The position numbers and the translations under genes are program-made. From contig JAYVQG010000202.1 in assembly GCA_043757025.1 (NCBI GenBank), positions 1 through 64,000 of the forward strand: DNA of 64,000 nt, given 5' to 3'. The notes under the pieces are model-generated. The model did no database searches and was not told the DNA's origin. It was given only the letters and a program-made list of their open reading frames with translations. Shown one piece after another: positions 18,296 through 26,459 of this stretch. This stretch comes from Limnoglobus sp043757025 (GTDB lineage: Bacteria > Planctomycetota > Planctomycetia > Gemmatales > Gemmataceae). Positions within the stretch are counted from its first letter, which is position 1; every line of letters starts with the position of its first letter.

Positions 18296-18994
18296 ATGGC
18301 GAACCGATTCTACGCCGACGACATTCTGCGACCGGGCGAGTATTCGCTAACGGGTGCCGAGGCGCATCATCTGATGGCGGTGCGACGCGGGGCCGTTGGC
18401 GATGCGATCGTTTTGTTTAACGGCGATGGCTGCGAATATCCGGCGGAAATCGTCTCGTTGGGCAAGAAGTCCGTCGGGCTGATCGTCGGCGAATCGCATG
18501 TCGTGGATCGCGAACTCGGCTTCCCGTTCGAGGTGGCCTGCGCGATGCCGAAGGGGGATCGCGGCGACTTCCTCATCGAGAAACTCACCGAACTCGGCGT
18601 CACGCGGTTCACGCCGCTCATCACTGCACGCACCGTCGTTCAGCCGAAAGACGCGCGCATCGACAACCTGCGAAAAGCCGTCGTCGAAGCGAGCAAGCAG
18701 TGCGGCCGAAACACGCTCATGGAAGTTCGCGCAGCCACATCGTGGGACGCCTTCACGAGCGATGCCGCGTTGTGCGTGATCTTGCATCCCGGCGCGGTCG
18801 CATTGTCGCAACTGAGCACATCGCGAAGTGTCGCCGTGGCAATCGGCCCAGAGGGCGGCTTCACCGATGGCGAAGTCGCCAACGCACACGCACGCGGTTG
18901 GCGCGCCGCCACGCTCGGCCCACGCATCTTGCGAATCGAAACCGCCGCCATCGCCGCTGTCAGCATTCTGGGACAAACCACAACCGCGATATGA
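18296..18994 (+). CDS. rsmE: 16S rRNA (uracil(1498)-N(3))-methyltransferase
   Basis: This 232-aa SPOUT methyltransferase modifies U1498 of 16S rRNA using S-adenosylmethionine. The N-terminal PUA-like part contains AEAHHLMAVRR; the SPOUT knot region has KGDRGDFLIEKLTELGV, EASKQCGRN, IGPEGGFTDGE and LGPRILRIETAA, all family hallmarks. Its TGA stop overlaps the mobA start as ATGA, so the two are translationally coupled and belong to one operon with the PII gene. Confidence 0.95.
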   Translation: MANRFYADDILRPGEYSLTGAEAHHLMAVRRGAVGDAIVLFNGDGCEYPAEIVSLGKKSVGLIVGESHVVDRELGFPFEVACAMPKGDRGDFLIEKLTELGVTRFTPLITARTVVQPKDARIDNLRKAVVEASKQCGRNTLMEVRAATSWDAFTSDAALCVILHPGAVALSQLSTSRSVAVAIGPEGGFTDGEVANAHARGWRAATLGPRILRIETAAIAAVSILGQTTTAI

Positions 18995-19593
18995 ACATGC
19001 AAATCGGCGGCATCGTGCTTTGCGGGGGGCAGTCGTTGCGGATGGGTCGGCCAAAGGCGTGGCTCCCGTTTGGCGACGAGGCTTTGCTGCAGCGGGTGGT
19101 GCGCATTTTGGCCGAAGTCGTGCAACCGATTGTCGTCGTGGCAGCACCGGGGCAAGCGTTACCGGCACTGCCGTACGATGTCGAAATCGTCCGTGATGAC
19201 GTCGAATATCGCGGGCCACTCGGCGGGTTGGTCGCAGGGTTATCGGCACTGAATGGCCGCGTCGATGCAGCCTACCTCTGTGGGTGCGATCTGCCGTTCC
19301 TCTCACCCGCATTCGTACGCCGCATGATCTCGTTCGCCGCCACGGCCGTTCCCCGCGTCGATGGCTATCTGCATCCACTTGCGGCCATTTACTCGATGTC
19401 CGTTACCGACACCGCACTGTCACTCTTGAAGGCAGACCAACGCCGCCTCATCGGGATATTCGACCACGTACCCACGCGCATCGTCGAAGCCAACGAACTC
19501 GCCGACATCGACCCGACGTTCCAATCGCTGCGCAACATCAACACTCCCGAGGAGTACGCAGCCGCTTTAACCGCTAGAATGACGTTCGTATGA
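18991..19593 (+). CDS. mobA: molybdenum cofactor guanylyltransferase
   Basis: This 200-aa nucleotidyltransferase is MobA-like: it attaches GMP to molybdopterin. The Rossmann-like signature is VLCGGQSLRMGRPKA with the lysine expected for nucleotide binding, then RGPLGGLVAGL and the metal-binding CGCDLPFLSP. The C-terminal NINTPEEY motif is also typical. The start at 18991 overlaps the rsmE stop (ATGA); another ATG two codons later is possible. Its own stop overlaps the next start in the same way. No other molybdopterin genes are in the window, so a related nucleotidyltransferase role is possible. Confidence 0.9.
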   Translation: MNMQIGGIVLCGGQSLRMGRPKAWLPFGDEALLQRVVRILAEVVQPIVVVAAPGQALPALPYDVEIVRDDVEYRGPLGGLVAGLSALNGRVDAAYLCGCDLPFLSPAFVRRMISFAATAVPRVDGYLHPLAAIYSMSVTDTALSLLKADQRRLIGIFDHVPTRIVEANELADIDPTFQSLRNINTPEEYAAALTARMTFV

Positions 19594-19904
19594 AACAGCT
19601 AACCATCATCGTGAAACCGTTTCGGGCCGAGGCGGTTCTCGAAGCGATTGCCGAACTCGGCGTCGATGCCTGTTCGGTGCGCGAAGTGAAAGGCTACGGA
19701 CGGCAAAAGAACTACCTCGACCGCTACCGCGGCAGCGAATATAGCACCGCCTATCTGCCAAAAGTCGAAATCACCGTCTGGGTGCCCGCCGCGAAATACG
19801 ACGAACTCACCGAGCGAATCGCGAAGGCCGCACGCACCGGTCGCATCGGCGATGGGAAAGTCTTCGTCGTGCCACTCGCATGGCCAGGGCCAATCGAGTT
19901 TTAG
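19590..19904 (+). CDS. P-II family nitrogen regulatory protein, short C-terminus
   Basis: This 104-aa protein is a PII signal-transduction protein. The T-loop is intact with Tyr51 in RGSEYST, followed by LPKVEITVWV, and the B-loop signature TGRIGDGKVFV is present. PII proteins bind ATP/ADP and 2-oxoglutarate and regulate nitrogen transporters or enzymes. The C-terminus reads PLAWPGPIEF instead of the usual RTGE-containing tail, making it about eight residues shorter than GlnB/GlnK and removing residues that normally line the nucleotide site. It is coupled to mobA by an ATGA overlap, and no amtB or glnA is nearby. The family call is firm; which PII subtype is not. Confidence 0.9.
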   Translation: MKQLTIIVKPFRAEAVLEAIAELGVDACSVREVKGYGRQKNYLDRYRGSEYSTAYLPKVEITVWVPAAKYDELTERIAKAARTGRIGDGKVFVVPLAWPGPIEF

Positions 19905-19969
19905 CGACACTCTCAACGATCCACTCTGAACTAACAACTACTTTCGATGAACGAATCGTTGTTTGACAA

Positions 19970-21568
19970 TCACGGCTTTTGTGCGCGCGCTGTGCCGGGG
20001 CGTGCGGGTTCAAACACCGCGACATCGATGAGGCCCCACGGCGACGAACAGAGCCATTTCTCTAAGAGGTTCGTTGGCTTCCGCATGAAGTTTTTGCTTT
20101 CGGTGACGACGAGCGTTTCGGGCATCGCGTACTTAAATGCCTCGAACGAGTGGCGGTGCGTGAACACCACTACCGTGCGTGGGCGATGGTGCATTTCCAC
20201 GATCAGATCGTTGACGCCCTTGCTGCGTACGCGGTCGAAGTCGGAGCGACCCGTGTAGAACGCCAGCGAGTCGCAGTTTCGCGGGTACGTTACGACTGGC
20301 ACCGTGTCGTCGGCGACGAACGCGGTAATCGCTTCCGGGTCGCCGAACGGCGAGCGGGCTTTGGCGTACCACGGCATCGCGAACGTGTGTGCGGCAAAGA
20401 TCATCGCGGCAAACCCGCCGATCAGGCCGCGCGTTCCCCAGGCGTGATTCCAACGCGAACGGGCGACATATTCGCCGAGCGCCAGGCACAGGAACGGGAA
20501 CGCGGGCAGAATGTACGTCGGCAATTTCGACCCCGAAATGCTGAAAAACATCATGCACCAGCCACCCGCGAGCAACCAGAACCCGCCCGCCGGCGAGCGC
20601 GACATCGCCACGGTTTGAGTACCCTTCAACAAGTTCCACACGTACGGAATGAACAACAGCGTGCCCGGCAGCAACCCGCCGACGAGAATCGGCACGTAGT
20701 ACCAGACCGGTTGTAAATGGTCGAACGGCTGAAGGAACCGCATGACGTTGTGGTCCCAGAAAAAGTGCATCAGGAACGCCGGTTCGCGCAGATAAATGGC
20801 GACATACCATGGGACATTCAAGGCCACGACGATCGACGCGAACAGGGCCACGTGCCGAAATCGCACGACGGCGGCTTGCCCGGAAAGCCACGCGAAAACG
20901 AACAGCGGCGGCAGGAGCAAAATCTCCGAGATCGGCCCTTTCGTGAGGAAGCCGAGGCCCGAAGCCACGGCGGCGGCCACCCACCAGAGCCGCAGAAATC
21001 GCCCCGTTCGCACCGCCTCGAAACCGCACAACATCGAGAGCGTTACGCATAACGTGAGCAGGCCATCGAGCAATAATAGCCGTGCGACGGCGATGTAACC
21101 GGGTGCCACGCAGAGCAGCATCGCGGCCCAGAACGCGGCCCGCTCGCCGACACTTCTACGCCCGATGAGATAGATACACAAGATGGTGAGATGAACGCAA
21201 ATCGCAGGCACGAGCCGCGCTGCCGCCTCGTTGACGCCGAAACACTGGTAGCTCAGTTTCACGAGCCAGTACATGAGCGGGGGCTTGTCGAGATACGGTT
21301 CGCCTTGCAGTGTCGGGACGATCCACTCGCCGCGATCGAGCATTTCCTTCGGGATCTGCGCGTAGCGCCCTTCGTCCGGTTCGAGCAAATGGAACGAACG
21401 ACTCGGGTACAACAGAAGCGCGGGTAGCAGCAACACGAACAGAAATGGCAGCAAGCGAACCCGCACGTTGGCATCCGGCAAGCCGGGAAACAGCACGTGC
21501 CGCCAGAGGTGCGGCAGCCAGCCAATCGGCGTCGTCGGTTCGCAATCCGTCATCGACTCTGCGGGCAT
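19970..21568 (-). CDS. glycosyltransferase family 39/ArnT-like membrane protein
   Basis: This 532-aa integral membrane protein has about eleven hydrophobic segments and belongs to the PMT/ArnT superfamily, which transfers sugars from polyprenyl-phosphate donors to lipid A or other acceptors outside the inner membrane. The first external loop contains EPDEGRYAQIPKEML, where Asp-Glu is the catalytic pair, followed by LDKPPLMYWLV, both family hallmarks. A short soluble C-terminal domain (about the last 120 residues) follows the membrane part. The ATG at 21568 has GGAGG six bases upstream. The acceptor is unknown; with gmd, rmd and ugd nearby, a surface-glycan role is reasonable but inferred. Confidence 0.9.
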   Translation of the reverse strand: MPAESMTDCEPTTPIGWLPHLWRHVLFPGLPDANVRVRLLPFLFVLLLPALLLYPSRSFHLLEPDEGRYAQIPKEMLDRGEWIVPTLQGEPYLDKPPLMYWLVKLSYQCFGVNEAAARLVPAICVHLTILCIYLIGRRSVGERAAFWAAMLLCVAPGYIAVARLLLLDGLLTLCVTLSMLCGFEAVRTGRFLRLWWVAAAVASGLGFLTKGPISEILLLPPLFVFAWLSGQAAVVRFRHVALFASIVVALNVPWYVAIYLREPAFLMHFFWDHNVMRFLQPFDHLQPVWYYVPILVGGLLPGTLLFIPYVWNLLKGTQTVAMSRSPAGGFWLLAGGWCMMFFSISGSKLPTYILPAFPFLCLALGEYVARSRWNHAWGTRGLIGGFAAMIFAAHTFAMPWYAKARSPFGDPEAITAFVADDTVPVVTYPRNCDSLAFYTGRSDFDRVRSKGVNDLIVEMHHRPRTVVVFTHRHSFEAFKYAMPETLVVTESKNFMRKPTNLLEKWLCSSPWGLIDVAVFEPARPGTARAQKP

Positions 21569-21644
21569 ATCAGCCTCCGGAACGTTTTCAACGTCCGAAG
21601 GTTACGCCGAATGAAGTCGCGCCGTCAAGCCAGCCATCCGCTTA

Positions 21645-22238
21645 TTACGCCGGTTCGATGCCTTCAAACAGTTCCGACACGTTTGCGGTGAAGCCCGGCA
21701 GTACGTCTTCGCCGGTGAGCGTATCGGCGATGCGGTAGAGTTTGGCGGTGCCATCGGGCTTGTAAGCCCAGACGTTTTTGGTGAGCGGGTAAACGAACCA
21801 GATGAGCCGTACTCCCGCACGCAGATATTCGTCGAGTTTCGTTTCGAGCGCCTCGGCTTCGTCGTTTGGCGAAACGATTTCCACGGCAAGATCGGGAGCG
21901 AACGGAACATTCCCGCGCGGTACTCGTCGATCCGGCAATCGCTTCCAGTCGATGAACGACACATCGGGTTTGCGAATGTGCTTCGGCCGATCCGCGAATA
22001 ACCGAAACCCGACTTCGGGCGAGCCAATCACGCCGACTCGTTGCCTGCGAACGAACGCCGTCAGCAGGCCTCCGACATTCATGGTCACGACTCCGGATTC
22101 TGCACCCATACCTGGTTTCTCCACCCAGTCGCCATCGATGAGTTCGCAGCCGCGCCGATCTTCCTCAACAGGGGTAAGAATCGGCTCGAAGTCCGCTTCA
22201 AATAGTTCTGGTTCCAACAGTTCCGCAGTCGCATTCAT
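21645..22238 (-). CDS. Uma2 family protein (DUF820)
   Basis: This 197-aa protein is a Uma2/DUF820 protein of the PD-(D/E)xK nuclease superfamily. Visible family elements are ELIDGDWVEK, RKPDVSFI (the acidic active-site region), DLAVEIVSPNDE with the second acidic motif, and YLRAGVRLIWFVYP. Uma2 proteins are highly amplified in planctomycetes and cyanobacteria and their cellular role is unsettled. The ATG at 22238 follows gaggtgc. Three related copies lie at 56467-58177, but this one is more divergent from them. Confidence 0.9.
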   Translation of the reverse strand: MNATAELLEPELFEADFEPILTPVEEDRRGCELIDGDWVEKPGMGAESGVVTMNVGGLLTAFVRRQRVGVIGSPEVGFRLFADRPKHIRKPDVSFIDWKRLPDRRVPRGNVPFAPDLAVEIVSPNDEAEALETKLDEYLRAGVRLIWFVYPLTKNVWAYKPDGTAKLYRIADTLTGEDVLPGFTANVSELFEGIEPA

Positions 22239-22294
22239 GTTGCACCTCGGCTAGTTCGGTCCATCGGATTGTACCAGACATGGCTTCGTAGCCG

Positions 22295-23449
22295 TCACTC
22301 GGTGCGGGCCTTGCAGATTTCCTCGTAGCGTTCGCGGAGTTTTTGCGTCAGCATCGGCAGCTTGTCGATGTAGCGTTTGTGTTCGCGTTTTTCGTGGCGG
22401 GTAAGTGCGTACGCGGTCAGCAGTGGCAGTGCGATCGTCGAATCGACGTAGCACGTGACCGTACCCGGCAGTTTGTCCGGATCGACTTTTCCCCACGTCA
22501 TCGCCTCCGAGGGGGTCGCGCCGCTGAGGCCGCCGGTATCGGGGCGGGCATCGGTGAATTGCAGGAAGTAATCGTGCCCCGATTCCGCGAGGCCGAGAAC
22601 CTCTTGTATCTGCGGTTCGGTTTGCAAGATGAAGTTCTTCGGCGAGCCGCCACCCAGAATGAACACGCCACTCGCGCCGCCGTCCGCCTTCGCATCCCAG
22701 ACGATCGACGCGGTTTGGTTCACGTCGCGGAACGGGTCGATGTTCACCTTGTAGCCTTCGAGTTGCAGTGCGGCGATGTTCATACCGATGCTGCTATCGC
22801 CGGGCGAACTCGTGTAAATCGGCACGCCACACCGGTACGCGGCGGCAAGTAAACTCTTGCCCTTCAGGCCGGTTTGGTCTTCGCGTTCCGCAAGGTACTT
22901 GCCGACGAGATTGTGGAACTCGGCGGTGCTGAACGTCTTCTGGAACGCATCGCCGCGCAACAGCTTTCGGTAGAACATGTCGGTGCCGAGCAGGTTCTCG
23001 TAGTCGAAAATGATGTCGTAGATGCGGATGACCTGATTTTCGCGAAGCTCCAAGTCCGGCAAGCTCGGGCCGGCTTGGTACAAGTCCATGCCTAGCGCGT
23101 AGTGCGTGTCGTGGTACAGATTTGCCCCCGTGCTGATGATCCAATCGATGAACCCCGCTTCGATGAGCGGCACGAGGCACGACATGCCCAGCCCCGCCGG
23201 GGTGAGCGCCCCGCTGAGCGCCAACCCGACGGTGGCGTTGTCGGCGAGCATCCGCTGCGCGAACAGTTGGCAGCCTTCGCGCATTCGGCCCGCATTGTAC
23301 GAAAGGAACGCCGAATCGAGCAAATCGGCGACCGAACCGCCACCCGTAACCGCAGGAGGATCGATGCGGTGCTTGCTGATTTTCTTAAGGAAGTCTTTGT
23401 TCGCGGCACTGCCCGCGTGCCGATCGTGGTGCGATTTGTGTGGGTGCAT
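22295..23449 (-). CDS. deoxyhypusine synthase-like protein
   Basis: This 384-aa protein belongs to the deoxyhypusine/homospermidine synthase family, which transfers the aminobutyl group of spermidine in an NAD-dependent reaction. The catalytic lysine of eukaryotic DHS (in SWGK) is kept here as Lys321 in AMTWGKV. The NAD-binding and spermidine-binding regions are recognisable in GDSSIGMNIA, FILGGGSPKNF and LSGATPSEA. Bacteria lack eIF5A, so the product may be homospermidine or a modified protein. The start MHPHKSHHDRH is histidine-rich and looks like a non-conserved tail. The gene stands alone with 447 bases upstream. Confidence 0.9.
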   Translation of the reverse strand: MHPHKSHHDRHAGSAANKDFLKKISKHRIDPPAVTGGGSVADLLDSAFLSYNAGRMREGCQLFAQRMLADNATVGLALSGALTPAGLGMSCLVPLIEAGFIDWIISTGANLYHDTHYALGMDLYQAGPSLPDLELRENQVIRIYDIIFDYENLLGTDMFYRKLLRGDAFQKTFSTAEFHNLVGKYLAEREDQTGLKGKSLLAAAYRCGVPIYTSSPGDSSIGMNIAALQLEGYKVNIDPFRDVNQTASIVWDAKADGGASGVFILGGGSPKNFILQTEPQIQEVLGLAESGHDYFLQFTDARPDTGGLSGATPSEAMTWGKVDPDKLPGTVTCYVDSTIALPLLTAYALTRHEKREHKRYIDKLPMLTQKLRERYEEICKARTE

Positions 23450-23720
23450 GATTCGGTCCGATGGTGTCGAGTGGCAATGTCCCCGCAGCAGCGCAGGGCC
23501 TACGGAAACAATATATGAGGGGCCAAAATGCGTCGTCAGAATCGACGTAAGTCAGAATTGCGGACGCTCAAAAACCGTTTTTTGGGTGTTTTTTCGGCTC
23601 AAAATACCTCTTTTTGATCGGCTTTCGCCGATCGGTTTCGAGGGTATTTGCGTTATCCTGCATTCCTGTCGTGGGTTACGTCGAGGCTCTCGATTACACA
23701 TCAGCCGAAACGACTGGTCG

Positions 23721-23783
23721 AAAATCGACCGAATGCGACCGAAAATCGACCAACATCGACACAAAATCGACCGGATGCGACAC
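23721..23783. repeat. three 21-bp tandem repeats upstream of the DHS-like gene
   Basis: Three adjacent 21-bp units start at 23721, 23742 and 23763, each beginning aaaatcgacc. Twenty-one bases is about two helical turns, so bound proteins would line up on one face. The repeats lie in the 447-base gap between the TPR gene end (23897) and the DHS-like gene start (23449), together with a perfect seven-bp hairpin at 23616-23633. No convincing gene is visible in this gap. Confidence 0.75.
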
Positions 23784-23896
23784 TTCTATGTCATTTCGCG
23801 ACACTTTTGGGTCACTCCGTACACGACGCGAATTCCGGGTTACGTCGAATCGCCTCCGATTTTTTGACTTCGTGCATTCGCGTGGGTGAGATCGCA

Positions 23897-25048
23897 TCAA
23901 AAAATCCTCCGCACCAACTTCACCAGCAAGAACAGACCCCCGATCAGGATCACAACTGCGACGATCACAGCGATTGCGACTCTGACTTTGGTTTTCCACA
24001 TCTCAGGCGGATCGATTGCGTCCATCCCCGATACTTCCGGTTCGGTTTCGTACAGTTTGTCGAACTCGGCTTCGGGGTCTGTGCCATCGCGAATCCACGA
24101 CAACTCGCGTTCGTGTAACGCCGCATACCAAGCTTCGGCCTCGGACAGTTCCTTCTGGAAATCGGCTTCGACCTGTTCGAGCGAGATTTGCACCATCGCA
24201 TCACGTGGCGTTTGCATGTTCAGGGCTTTCGCAGCCATACCACGGTATGCCACGCGCGCTGGCCCTTCGGGCACTTCGTACGATGCTTTCAGGAAAGCAC
24301 GGGCCGCCAATAATTTCGCATCGGTTGTTGGATGACCTATTATAGGTAACAATGTGCCGAGCACTTCGAGCAACACGGGCGAATCGTGTTTCCCGAACTT
24401 CATCATGCCCGTCACGCCTTTGATCGTCTCGGCGACGTCTTCGGATTTCAAGGACGATCTTGAGTTCTTTCGCATCAAAAAACTGTCGAATGCATGCGCG
24501 CGCGATTGGTCGATTTGTTCATCGTCCTTCACTTTGGCGAGTGGCAGTTTCAGCGGGCCGCCGTTGCGGCGTTCGATCACGTACTCCACCAACAGCCTCT
24601 GATATTTCTCGCGGCCAAAGTGAGCATCCGGGTTGATCTTCAAGGCGCGATCGATGTGCGGGAGGCCTTCCTCCAGTTTCCCAGCGTGAAAGAAAAACGT
24701 CCCGAGGTTCGCCGCCGTTTCGTATCGGCCGGGTTGCAGTTTCTCCGTAGCGATGGCAGTGGCAATCGCTTTATCGTGCTGGCCCGTTTTGTCGTAGGCC
24801 ACCGCGAGATCGTCCAACAAAGCCACGTTCGTCGGTTCGGTTTCGAGCCGCTTCAACCGGTTCGCGATTCGCCATTGATAAAACTCCGGCGAGTGCCGAA
24901 GGAACTTCCCGGTAATCAGTTCGAGCGTGCCGGGGAATCGCGTCCGCTCCATACGGATCGTGTCGTAATCCCACATGCACGCCACCGCAACCGACGACAG
25001 CCCCATGAGCGAAGCAATCACCAAGACATACGCCGAAAGATGTCGCAT
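23897..25048 (-). CDS. exported TPR protein with C-terminal membrane anchor
   Basis: This 383-aa protein has a signal peptide or N-terminal anchor (residues ~5-24), two to three tetratricopeptide-like repeats at about residues 75-140 (DLAVAYDKTGQHDKA, NLGTFFFHAGKLEE), a long helical middle part and a hydrophobic segment near residues 350-375. The tail after it is basic (VKLVRRIF), which places the tail in the cytoplasm and the TPR part outside. TPRs mediate protein contacts; the partner is unknown. The ATG follows gagga. No family assignment beyond TPR can be supported. Confidence 0.85.
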   Translation of the reverse strand: MRHLSAYVLVIASLMGLSSVAVACMWDYDTIRMERTRFPGTLELITGKFLRHSPEFYQWRIANRLKRLETEPTNVALLDDLAVAYDKTGQHDKAIATAIATEKLQPGRYETAANLGTFFFHAGKLEEGLPHIDRALKINPDAHFGREKYQRLLVEYVIERRNGGPLKLPLAKVKDDEQIDQSRAHAFDSFLMRKNSRSSLKSEDVAETIKGVTGMMKFGKHDSPVLLEVLGTLLPIIGHPTTDAKLLAARAFLKASYEVPEGPARVAYRGMAAKALNMQTPRDAMVQISLEQVEADFQKELSEAEAWYAALHERELSWIRDGTDPEAEFDKLYETEPEVSGMDAIDPPEMWKTKVRVAIAVIVAVVILIGGLFLLVKLVRRIF

Positions 25049-25154
25049 GGGAAATCCTCATTCAGAGTGCCGCAGTCTCATGAAACATCATACCCTGATT
25101 TTTACCTCACCCACAACAACGGCTCCTTGCGAACGTGGCACCAAAGACGGTACG

Positions 25155-26453
25155 TTACTGGAACAGCGTCGATGCGCCTTTGGGACTCGGCAACACGGCG
25201 GTTTCGGCTACCATTGGGTGCTTCTTGTATGGGTTGTATAGCGGGTCGCCGACCAGTACGATCATCCAACTGGCGAAGTACACCGTTCGCCCGTGGACCT
25301 CGGCGAGCGTGTATTTTCCGGTGGCGAGGAAGCCGAAGAACTCGGACGGTTTCGGGAAGCCGATCGTGTAGGGTTCCGCGACGGGGCCGAGCGTGGCGGC
25401 GACGCCGGCCTTCAACAAGTTCGGGCACCACGCCTTCGATTTCGCATCGCGTAACGTCACCGCTTCGCCGCTCGCGAGGTGCCACGCCACCGCGCCTTTG
25501 ACGAACTGGCAACACGGGCGATAGTTCGACAACGCGTACCAACCCGCGTAAAGGGCCGCATCGGGGCAACTGTTCGCCGCGAACAATTCTTCCTTGTTAT
25601 CGAGCGTCACGTCGAACTTCGCCGCCTTCAGCAACGTCGCCATTTCGCGGAACGATTCGTCGTAGCCGCCGTAGCCGTACCCTTTGTCGTTCGCGTTCTT
25701 CGGGTCGAAGTTCATCCCGCGCGCATCGACGTACACTTTGCCAGTCAGGCCCTTTTCTTCGACCTCGACCGCGTCGTCGACGAGCCGTTTCGCGATCTCC
25801 GGCGTCGGCCCATCGAGCCGCGATACGAGCAACACGGGGGGCATCGACTTCTTGCGTTTTTCGGCGGGAAACTGCCAGTGCAGCGGGTTCGGCACCCAAC
25901 GCGCGAGCGGGTAATCGGTCCACCACAACAGCATCAGTTCGCTATCGACGCAGGCATGACTCTCTTGATGGGACAGCGTCATTTCGCGTTCGGTCAACCG
26001 TCGCAAATCGGAACGGGCCGCCAGCAGATCGACCGCATCGGGGTTCGGCTTCTTCTCCAGATCGACAATCGCTTTCTTCACGACATCGAGCTTCTCTTTG
26101 AGTTCCGCAAGCTGTTCTTTTTCTTCGGCAGAAGGGAGCTTGGCCCCGACGCGCAGTGGCACGCCATAGACCGTCAGCAAGCACTTGATCGTCTCTTTGC
26201 GGTCGCTGAGCTTTTCGCGAAGCGTGCCGACCAGTTGGCGATCGTACTCCGCCCGCGAGATGTCTTCGCCGCGACTCAAAGAGATTTCGATGATGTTCGC
26301 TTTGGGCACGCCGCGCTTCGTCGCATAATGCTCCGCCACCTCCCGCGACGACGGCACGAGCCGATTCGCAACGATGACGATCTCGCTCGGTTCCAACGCA
26401 CGCACCGGCGCGAAGGAAAAGAGCAGGGCGATGATAACGAGAGGAATACGCAT
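25155..26453 (-). CDS. TIGR03790 family exported protein
   Basis: This 432-aa protein has a signal peptide (ending APVRALEP) and matches the TIGR03790 family of unknown function found in Planctomycetes, Verrucomicrobia and Acidobacteria. Recognisable blocks are IVIVANRLVPSSREVAEHYATKRG near the N-terminus split over two strands, CLLTVYGVPLRV, and GWYALSNY with WHLASGEAV towards the C-terminus. A coiled-coil insertion (EEKEQLAELKEKLDVVKK) occupies about residues 110-150. It is encoded six bases after the upstream gene at 26460-27611, so the two probably share a transcript. Confidence 0.88.
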   Translation of the reverse strand: MRIPLVIIALLFSFAPVRALEPSEIVIVANRLVPSSREVAEHYATKRGVPKANIIEISLSRGEDISRAEYDRQLVGTLREKLSDRKETIKCLLTVYGVPLRVGAKLPSAEEKEQLAELKEKLDVVKKAIVDLEKKPNPDAVDLLAARSDLRRLTEREMTLSHQESHACVDSELMLLWWTDYPLARWVPNPLHWQFPAEKRKKSMPPVLLVSRLDGPTPEIAKRLVDDAVEVEEKGLTGKVYVDARGMNFDPKNANDKGYGYGGYDESFREMATLLKAAKFDVTLDNKEELFAANSCPDAALYAGWYALSNYRPCCQFVKGAVAWHLASGEAVTLRDAKSKAWCPNLLKAGVAATLGPVAEPYTIGFPKPSEFFGFLATGKYTLAEVHGRTVYFASWMIVLVGDPLYNPYKKHPMVAETAVLPSPKGASTLFQ

Positions 26454-26459
26454 GAGGTT

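Noticed and set aside
23721..23783. CRISPR array
   Set aside because: The three units are directly adjacent with no spacers and only 21 bp long.
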